Position numbers and translations under genes: made by a program. From assembly GCA_035449085.1 (NCBI GenBank), contig DAOTKE010000106.1:1-11605 (forward strand): DNA of 11,605 bases, written 5' to 3'. This DNA is from DUPH01 sp035449085. Its GTDB lineage: Bacteria > Verrucomicrobiota > Kiritimatiellia > RFP12 > UBA1067. The notes beneath the pieces were generated by a model. That model was given only the letters and a program-made list of their open reading frames with translations. It did not search any database and had not been told where the DNA came from. Below are positions 6,118 to 11,605 of this stretch, one piece after another (position 1 is the stretch's first letter; every line of letters begins with the position of its first letter).

Positions 6118-7271
6118 CCACCGGCATCGATGTCCTGCGCGCCAGACGCTTCGATCTGCTGCGTGGCCGTCGTGTAGGACTGCTCAGCCACCAGGCCGCT
6201 GTGACGGCGGATGGCTCGACTTCAGCCCAGCTTCTTCGTCGCGCCTTGGGCGCGCGCCTGGTCGCCCTCTACGGGCCGGAGCACGGTTTCTTCGGTCAGG
6301 CAGGTGCGGGCGAACACACCTATACCCGGTGCCATCCGGACTGGGGGATTCCGGTTCATTCGCTCTATGGAGAGCGCCGCACGCCCTCGCCGGAGATGCT
6401 GGACGGCGTTGATGTGGTGGTCTGCGACTTGCAGGATCTGGGCGTGCGTTGCTACACCTACCTCGCCACGCTGCGCAACATGCTGGAGGCGTGCGCGGCC
6501 GCACAGGTGGAGGTGATCGTGACCGACCGTCCGATCCCGCTGCCGCACACAGTGGACGGTCCGATGCTCGATCCGCGCTTCACCAGTTTTGTGGCGCCCT
6601 GTCCGTTGCCGATGGTCTACGGCATGACGCCGGCCGAAACCGCGCTCTGGCTGCGTCGTACACTCGATCTGAAACTCAGCCTTCAAGTGGTGGCTATGAC
6701 GGATTGGCGGCGCGACGATGCCGCGTGGGACGGTTCGCGTCCCGCCTTTCTGCCGCCCTCGCCGGGCATCAAGACATGGGAGAGCGCCATGACCTACGCC
6801 GCCACGGTCTTCACCGAGGCGCTGCCCGGCATCGACTGCGGCCGCGGCACCAATCTCGCCTTCCGTGTGCTGGGCGCCTCCTGGTTGCGGGCGGAAGCCT
6901 TTTGCCAACGATTTGTGTGCCGGCCGTTGTCGGGGATGGCGTTTCATCCCTACCGCTATGTCGCCGGTGCGGGCTCTTACTCCGGCAGGGAGCTCGATGG
7001 TGTGCGCCTGACGGTCACCGACCCCATACGCGTCCGTCCGGCCGAAGTCTCTTTGATGCTCTTGCGCGCCTTGGTCGAGGACTACGGACAGACACGCGTC
7101 TGGCGTCACAAAGGCGCACGTCCCGCTTGGTTCGACAAGCTCTACGGCACCGACCGTGTGCGTGTGCAGGTGCAAGGCGACACGCCGCTCTCCACGATTT
7201 TCCGTGAGTGGCGTCAGTCACGTCGTGCGTTTGAACAAGCTCGTTCCAATTGCCTGTTGTACAGAGGATAA
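6114..7271 (+). CDS. DUF1343/NamZ-family protein (putative exo-beta-N-acetylmuramidase)
   Basis: 385 residues covering a complete DUF1343 fold. Members studied in other bacteria (NamZ) remove terminal N-acetylmuramic acid from peptidoglycan fragments during wall recycling. Family landmarks in order: GLLSHQAAV at 22-30, GPEHGF at 54-59, DLQDLGVRCYTY at 105-116, DRP at 138-140, D-G-P-M-L-D-P-R-F at 148-156, GMTPAE at 170-175, PPSPG at 214-218, and GRGT at 243-246. The chosen ATG at 6114 overlaps the rex stop and begins directly at the domain; an in-frame upstream start at 5997 would only add residues antiparallel to no known domain and lies inside rex. No signal peptide is visible, although several characterised relatives are exported, so a cytoplasmic role is possible. 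From memory the GRGT motif is normally preceded by Glu; here it is Cys242. Activity is inferred from the family. Confidence 0.88.
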   Translation: MTTGIDVLRARRFDLLRGRRVGLLSHQAAVTADGSTSAQLLRRALGARLVALYGPEHGFFGQAGAGEHTYTRCHPDWGIPVHSLYGERRTPSPEMLDGVDVVVCDLQDLGVRCYTYLATLRNMLEACAAAQVEVIVTDRPIPLPHTVDGPMLDPRFTSFVAPCPLPMVYGMTPAETALWLRRTLDLKLSLQVVAMTDWRRDDAAWDGSRPAFLPPSPGIKTWESAMTYAATVFTEALPGIDCGRGTNLAFRVLGASWLRAEAFCQRFVCRPLSGMAFHPYRYVAGAGSYSGRELDGVRLTVTDPIRVRPAEVSLMLLRALVEDYGQTRVWRHKGARPAWFDKLYGTDRVRVQVQGDTPLSTIFREWRQSRRAFEQARSNCLLYRG

Positions 7272-7335
7272 GGATGCCGTGCAATGTCCGGCAGTGGAGC
7301 TGGATCTACGGTACCGTTTGTGTTGCGGAGACACC

Positions 7336-8325
7336 ATGCTTGTGAAATCCTTGTTGTGTCTGATCGGAAGTTGCGTCGCGCTGGCCCATGCGGCGCCCAT
7401 CACCTTCACGCACATGGCCGATGCCTCGGCGGGTGAAGCCGTAGGCCCCAATCTGATTGTCGTGGCAAATGACGAGGATAACCTGTTGCGCGTCTTTCGT
7501 CTGCCGGACGGCGGCGCACCGGTCATGGAATGGGATCTCGCCCCGCACATGGCGCTGGAAAAGAAATCGCCCGAGATGGACATCGAGGGTTCGGCCCGCA
7601 TCGCCGACACGGTCTACTGGATCACCTCGCACGCCCCCAACAAGACCGGCAAGGCGCGTCCCAACCGCAGACGCTTCTTCGCGACGCGTGTCCGCATGAA
7701 ACAAGGCATGCCGCATTTCGAGCCGGTCGGACGGCCGGTGACAACGTTACTGGATGAGCTGTCCCGAGACCCGCGATATGCGGCCTTCGGCCTGGACGCC
7801 GCCGCGCTCAAGCCGCCCAAGACGCCGGGCAGCCTCAACATCGAGGCCCTCTGTGAAACCCAGGGCGGCGGGCTGCTGATCGGGTTCCGTTCGCCCCTGC
7901 CCGGCGGTTCCGCGCTGCTCGCCCCGCTCGATAATCCGGCTGAGACGGTCAACGGCCAGCCACCCCACTTCGGCGCACCGGTACTGCTGGATCTCGGGGG
8001 CAATGGCATCCGCGCCATGATCCGCACCGCCAACGGTTTCCTCATCCTGTCGGGCTCGCCGCTGAGCGGTGGCGAGGCGCGCCTCTACGAATGGGACGGA
8101 AGAAGCGACACGCCGCCCGTCCTGCTCCCTGTCCGTTTTCCGGCCGACACCACGCCCGAAGGCCTGACCGCGATCAGGCGCGATGGCGCTGCCGACGTTC
8201 TGGTGCTCAGTGATGACGGCACGCGGCCGGTGGACGGACAACCGGCCAAGACCCATCCCGATCCCGCCCGCCGTACTTTCCGCGGCTTTCTGCTGAGCAC
8301 GCTCACACACAAAGAAAACCCATGA
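7336..8325 (+). CDS. Exported DUF3616-containing protein
   Basis: 329 residues. Residues 1-19 are a classical signal peptide (MLVKSLLCLIGSC-VALAHA) with likely cleavage at AHA-AP, so the protein should be exported. The remainder matches DUF3616 in style: D-I-E-G-S-A-R at 82-88, DTVYWITSHAPNK at 91-103, and the basic stretch RPNRRRFFATRV at 108-119, followed by N-I-E-A-L at 168-172 and EGLTAI at 275-280. Acidic, glycine-rich strand-turn repeats suggest a beta-propeller-like fold. The molecular function of DUF3616 is not known to me. The start is supported by GGAG just upstream of the ATG and by the position of the signal peptide; the open frame extends to 7156 but that part overlaps the preceding gene. 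It follows the DUF1343 gene by 64 nt and may share its transcript. Confidence 0.85.
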   Translation: MLVKSLLCLIGSCVALAHAAPITFTHMADASAGEAVGPNLIVVANDEDNLLRVFRLPDGGAPVMEWDLAPHMALEKKSPEMDIEGSARIADTVYWITSHAPNKTGKARPNRRRFFATRVRMKQGMPHFEPVGRPVTTLLDELSRDPRYAAFGLDAAALKPPKTPGSLNIEALCETQGGGLLIGFRSPLPGGSALLAPLDNPAETVNGQPPHFGAPVLLDLGGNGIRAMIRTANGFLILSGSPLSGGEARLYEWDGRSDTPPVLLPVRFPADTTPEGLTAIRRDGAADVLVLSDDGTRPVDGQPAKTHPDPARRTFRGFLLSTLTHKENP

Positions 8326-8386
8326 CCCCATGCCAAACGGCTGCGCGTCACTGCTGAGACGACGGCGTCCCCCGGCTGCTTGCTCA
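8326..8386. other. Convergent intergenic junction
   Basis: 61 nt between two genes that point toward each other. A shared bidirectional terminator would be expected here, but I see no strong stem followed by a T run on either strand. Confidence 0.6.
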
Positions 8387-9682
8387 TCACCGGATGAACC
8401 GTTCTTGTTCGCCGATTCTGTAGAGGTGCGTCTTGGTGCGCACGATCAGGTCGTTGCCGAGCACGGCCGGTGAGGCCATGCATCCCGTGGCCAGGCGGTT
8501 GTCGGCCAGTTTCTCAAAGGTCCGGCATCCTGCGCGCAAGACGGTGGTCTTGCCCGAGACGCCGAAACAATAGATCCGTGCGCCGTTACGCAACAGCGAG
8601 GCCTGATAGTTGCCGCCGATCATCTGCCGCCAGACCGTCTTGCCGGATGCGATTTCGAAACAGGTGAGGGCCCCGTGGTCGGATACCATGTAGGCCAGAT
8701 CGCCGTATGCCACCGGCGAGGACGTCAGCGGGACATCCTTGCCGCTAATCCGCCAGGCGATGTGACTGGCCGTCACGTCTCCGATGCCGTCAGGCCGAAT
8801 CCCCAGCATCTCTGCCCCGCCGTGCCCCGTGACCGTCAATACGAGCCCGTCTGCATAAATCGGACTCACGGCGGGGGTGTGCGCGGTGTGGGTCACACGC
8901 CAAAGCTCCTTCCCGTCCTCAGGCGCATAGGCAAAGAGCGCGGTGGAGGCCGCGCTGATCATTTGCTGCCGTCCATTCACCTCGATGACGATGGGCGTGG
9001 CGAAGCCTTTACGGAAGTCGCCTTCACGCTTGGGCTTGCCATTCGCATCGAGATCTTTCCACGCGATCGCGCGGTCTGTCCGCCAGACGGTCTTGCCGGT
9101 GAGCGTGTCCAGTGCGATGACATACTGTTGATCGACCCCGTCAAAGGTGAGAATGAGCCGATGGTGGTGAAGCAGCACCGAAGAGCCCGGCCCGCGATAA
9201 TGACGGCACCTCAGATCCTCGCGCTTCCAAAGGATCTCTCCGCTCGCGGCATCCAGGCACGCTGTGCCGTAACTGCCGAAGTGGACATAAACCCGTCCGG
9301 GTTCAATGGCCGGCGAGGGGGAGGCGTATCCGTTGACGGAATTACCAAGCGGTTCCGGCGCTTCGCACCGGAAAAGCGGCAACGCATGCAGAATGCGTCC
9401 GGACTCGGCATCCACACCATAGGCTGAAAAAACATGCCCGTCACGCGTGGCACTGGTCAACCAGACACGGCCCTCCATCACCACTGGCGTGGACCAGCCG
9501 GAGTCCGGGATCGCTGTTTTCCAGCGGACGTTATTGGTCTCACTCCAGGTCAAAGGCAACGTGCATGCAGCGGTCGAGCCGTCGCCGCGCGGCCCGCGAA
9601 ACATCGTCCAAGCCTCTTCGGCCGCCCCAAGACAACCGACCGCTAACGTTGCCACCCATCCGCTGATGATCATCATCTTCAT
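8387..9682 (-). CDS. Exported PQQ-like beta-propeller repeat protein
   Basis: 431 residues. An N-terminal signal (M-K-M-M-I-I-S-G-W-V then a hydrophobic core, likely cleavage around GA-AEE at 19-23) is followed by WTMFRGPRGDG at 25-35, the opening motif of a large family of secreted PQQ-like propellers in planctomycetes and verrucomicrobia. Blade repeats of the form D-x-x-[ST]-G-x-x-x-W recur: about 143-152 (DAASGEILWK), 192-201 (DTLTGKTVWR), 253-262 (APEDGKELWR) and 343-352 (EIASGKTVWR). Such propellers resemble quinoprotein dehydrogenases and BamB, but catalytic residues and PQQ binding cannot be shown here, and many relatives are thought to be non-enzymatic. It lies 32 nt after recJ and is probably on the same transcript. 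A second in-frame ATG at 9694 has the same upstream context. Confidence 0.87.
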   Translation of the reverse strand: MKMMIISGWVATLAVGCLGAAEEAWTMFRGPRGDGSTAACTLPLTWSETNNVRWKTAIPDSGWSTPVVMEGRVWLTSATRDGHVFSAYGVDAESGRILHALPLFRCEAPEPLGNSVNGYASPSPAIEPGRVYVHFGSYGTACLDAASGEILWKREDLRCRHYRGPGSSVLLHHHRLILTFDGVDQQYVIALDTLTGKTVWRTDRAIAWKDLDANGKPKREGDFRKGFATPIVIEVNGRQQMISAASTALFAYAPEDGKELWRVTHTAHTPAVSPIYADGLVLTVTGHGGAEMLGIRPDGIGDVTASHIAWRISGKDVPLTSSPVAYGDLAYMVSDHGALTCFEIASGKTVWRQMIGGNYQASLLRNGARIYCFGVSGKTTVLRAGCRTFEKLADNRLATGCMASPAVLGNDLIVRTKTHLYRIGEQERFIR

Positions 9683-9701
9683 GCCGGAAAGCATGCCGGA
9701 A
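9680..9701 (-). repeat. Duplicated start-codon context
   Basis: On the minus strand TTCCGGCATG occurs twice with two bases between the copies (9692-9701 and 9680-9689). Each copy ends in an ATG in the same reading frame, four codons apart, giving two equivalent starts for the beta-propeller gene. Confidence 0.8.
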
Positions 9702-9714
9702 CCACGTAGCGGAG

Positions 9715-11508
9715 TCAAGATCGGGCGCTGGGACCGACATCCACGATCTGCAATTCCACGGAAGATTCGCCGCCAGACGTGTTTTCCCGCAACTCCACGA
9801 CCGCATCGAGCGGGCCCTGGGCCGACCGTAAGGCTTCGACCTCGCAACCGTTGCGGAACCACACGCCACGCGGCAAAAGGCGTCCGCTCCGCTCGAATAC
9901 GCACAGCAGATGCTGCCCCGACGCGCCGATCGGACGAACTTCTTTCACCGTCAGGCGGCGCAAGCCCCAGCGCGGTACCGGGTTCCCGTTCCCAAACGGC
10001 GCAAGACGCTGAATCTCGCGGTGAAGTTCCAGTGTCAAGTCTTCGGGCTCGAGCCAGCCGTCCACCGTCAGTGTCCGTGACGGGCAGCCGCCTGCCGCAG
10101 CCGCCTGCCGCGAGCACGCCTTACAGAACAACCGTTTGAAAAGATCGAACGCGCCGGGTCTGACATGAAACCCCGCCGCCCGCGCGTGCCCGCCATAACC
10201 GGCCAGCGCTTCGGACGCATCGGCCAGCGCCTTAAGCGCGTGATACCCCTCACCGGCGCGCAGGGAGCCGCGTCCCGCGCCGTGCTGGTCAAAAGACACC
10301 ACTGCGGCCGGTCGGCCGGTGGCATCGCACAGCCGGGCGGCCACGATGCCGATCACGCCCGGGTGCCAGCCCTCTTCACCGGCGTGAGGCCCGTCTCCAC
10401 CTACGACGACGGCGGCCCCGTTGAAGGTCGCGCCCTCGGCGTCCAGTCCGCACTGCTTGCGCGCGGCCAGGACGATGCGCTCCTCCACGCCGCGCCGGCG
10501 CCCGTTGAAAGCCTCAAGCTGCGCGGCCAACGCGGCAGCTTGATCACGCTGATCGCGGTCGCGCGTCATCAGCAGTTCGAACGCCGTCATGGCCGATTCC
10601 ATGCGCCCGGCCGCGTTGATGCGCGGGCCGAGGATGAATCCGAATGTGTAGGCGTCTGGTGCGGTGATCGTCTGCTGCGCGGCGCGCGCCAGCAGCGCCT
10701 GAAGGCCGGCCCCGGCATAACGCGGCCAATACTTCAACGCGTTCCAGACCAGCAGGCGGTTCTCCCCGGTCAGCGGCACGATGTCGGTCACCGTCGCAAG
10801 TCCCGTCGGCACCAGCAGCTCGCCGCCCAGAGACGCCCCCCGATACCAGCCTTTGGCCCTGCCGATTTCCACCAGCGCGTGCGCCACCTTGAACGCGACG
10901 CCTGCGCCGCACAGGTGTTCCGCCCCCGGCGCCGCGCCTACCTTGGGGTTGACGATCGCCGCAGCCTCCGGCAGAGGGCCGTTGGGTTCGTGATGGTCGG
11001 TGATGATCACCTCGACCCCCAGGCGCGTGAGGTAGGCGACCTCCTCCGGCGAGCTGATGCCGCAGTCGACGGTCACGAGCATCCCGGGCAAACCTGCACG
11101 TTCGCGCAAACAGCGCTCCAGTGCCGCGCGCGTGAGTCCGTAACCCTCAGGATCGCGCACCGGAAGGAAGACTTCGGCGCGGCCGCCCAATCGTCGTAAC
11201 GCGGTCACCAGCACTGCCGCAGCGGCTACGCCATCCGCGTCGAAATCTCCATACACCACAATGTCACGCTCGTCTTGAATCGCCTTCCACAGGCGTTCAG
11301 CCGCAATCCGAACCCCCGGGAAGTCACAGGGATCGCCAAGGTGTTCGGTTAGGCTGGGGTTCAGAAATCGTCGCGCCTCAGCAGGTGTCGCCACGCCGCG
11401 CGACACCAGAACGCGCGCCACCGGCAGCGGAAGGTTCAGCGTTTCGGCCAGTCCCCGCGCCGCATCCGCGTCGGCGCAAACTTCGTTCCATTTGAATTTC
11501 GGCAACAT
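9715..11508 (-). CDS. recJ: Single-stranded-DNA-specific exonuclease RecJ
   Basis: 597 residues, near the usual RecJ length. RecJ degrades single-stranded DNA 5' to 3' in recombination (RecF pathway), mismatch repair and base-excision repair, using Mn2+ or Mg2+. The DHH domain shows VVYGDFDADG with D88, D90 and D92, then VDCG with D148, then D171-H172-H173, and TDIVPL with D242; these are the metal-binding motifs. The DHHA1 domain carries WHPGVIGIVAARL at 381-393, GRGSLRA at 412-418 and GGHARAAGF at 439-447. About 478-597 is the C-terminal OB-like region (FGNGNP at 505-510). All key residues are present. ATG at 11508 is preferred over the in-frame ATG at 11547, because the latter lies inside the -35 box of a good promoter and adds residues of no RecJ character. 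It is the first gene of a likely two-gene unit with the beta-propeller gene. Confidence 0.95.
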   Translation of the reverse strand: MLPKFKWNEVCADADAARGLAETLNLPLPVARVLVSRGVATPAEARRFLNPSLTEHLGDPCDFPGVRIAAERLWKAIQDERDIVVYGDFDADGVAAAAVLVTALRRLGGRAEVFLPVRDPEGYGLTRAALERCLRERAGLPGMLVTVDCGISSPEEVAYLTRLGVEVIITDHHEPNGPLPEAAAIVNPKVGAAPGAEHLCGAGVAFKVAHALVEIGRAKGWYRGASLGGELLVPTGLATVTDIVPLTGENRLLVWNALKYWPRYAGAGLQALLARAAQQTITAPDAYTFGFILGPRINAAGRMESAMTAFELLMTRDRDQRDQAAALAAQLEAFNGRRRGVEERIVLAARKQCGLDAEGATFNGAAVVVGGDGPHAGEEGWHPGVIGIVAARLCDATGRPAAVVSFDQHGAGRGSLRAGEGYHALKALADASEALAGYGGHARAAGFHVRPGAFDLFKRLFCKACSRQAAAAGGCPSRTLTVDGWLEPEDLTLELHREIQRLAPFGNGNPVPRWGLRRLTVKEVRPIGASGQHLLCVFERSGRLLPRGVWFRNGCEVEALRSAQGPLDAVVELRENTSGGESSVELQIVDVGPSARS

Positions 11509-11517
11509 ATTGCAACG

Positions 11518-11547
11518 ATTATGCCTAGGCGTGGCGGGGCACGTCAA
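11518..11547 (-). promoter_or_regulatory. Sigma70-type promoter of recJ, probably giving a near-leaderless mRNA
   Basis: Read on the minus strand, TTGACG (11547-11542) and CATAAT (11523-11518) each match the sigma70 consensus at five of six positions and are 18 nt apart. Transcription would start near the A at 11511 or 11510, only two or three bases before the recJ ATG at 11508. No Shine-Dalgarno can fit, so translation would be leaderless or nearly so. Confidence 0.6.
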
Positions 11548-11605
11548 CCTTCAGGGCGTTTTTATTTGAACGGTTTTTGTGCGGTGAGGGATCGCATGGC
11601 GTACG
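11548..11605. other. Region upstream of recJ to the window edge
   Basis: 58 nt with no gene that I can support. It contains two T-rich runs (around 11560 and 11571), which lie upstream of the recJ -35 box when read on the minus strand as A-rich DNA and could act as an UP-like element. This is speculative. Confidence 0.3.

Noticed and set aside
9683..10117. N-terminal extension of the beta-propeller frame to 10117
   Set aside because: It runs through the 3' end of recJ in another frame and is Arg-rich. A signal peptide begins at 9682, so the real start is there or at 9694.
10165..11199. 344-residue open frame on the plus strand opposite recJ
   Set aside because: It is antisense to a complete RecJ with all motifs, rich in Arg/Gln/His, and typical of shadow frames in GC-rich DNA.

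Overview
The window is GC-rich, densely coding bacterial chromosome. It has two gene blocks that converge near 8326-8386. Nothing in it looks like a phage, plasmid, insertion sequence or CRISPR locus. Several features resemble bacteria of the Planctomycetes-Verrucomicrobia-Chlamydiae group, perhaps a Kiritimatiellae- or Lentisphaerae-like lineage: an Ig-like/Na-phosphate cotransporter/PhoU-like fusion, a secreted PQQ-like beta-propeller protein with a W-x-x-FRGP-x-GDG start, and a DUF3616 protein. This placement is an inference from protein style and has not been tested by phylogeny.

Plus strand, 135-5105: three closely spaced genes with gaps of 22 and 23 nt. They encode a phosphate-cotransporter-like membrane protein with an exported N-terminal Ig-like part, an exported HExxH putative metallopeptidase, and a TrmH/SpoU-family RNA 2'-O-methyltransferase.

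5106-5472 is the only non-coding stretch longer than 300 bases. Most of it (about 5137-5376) is a nested palindromic element. It contains TTAGGAG tandem repeats, a 13-bp stem, a GCGAAGC mini-hairpin, a long imperfect hairpin built on CACAAAGG repeats, and imperfect terminal inverted repeats. This is the least explained part of the window.

Plus strand, 5473-8325: rex (NADH/NAD+-sensing repressor) overlaps by 4 nt a DUF1343/NamZ-family gene that has no visible signal peptide. A secreted DUF3616 protein gene follows 64 nt later.

Minus strand, 11508-8387: recJ (single-strand-specific 5'-3' exonuclease) is followed after 32 nt by the PQQ-like beta-propeller gene. A good sigma70-type promoter lies so close to the preferred recJ start that the mRNA should be nearly leaderless.

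The genes do not form one obvious pathway. The common themes are envelope and export functions (cotransporter, peptidase, DUF3616, beta-propeller) mixed with housekeeping functions (TrmH, Rex, RecJ). I see no convincing new multi-gene system. The best leads are the palindromic element, the Ig-cotransporter fusion and the rex-NamZ coupling.
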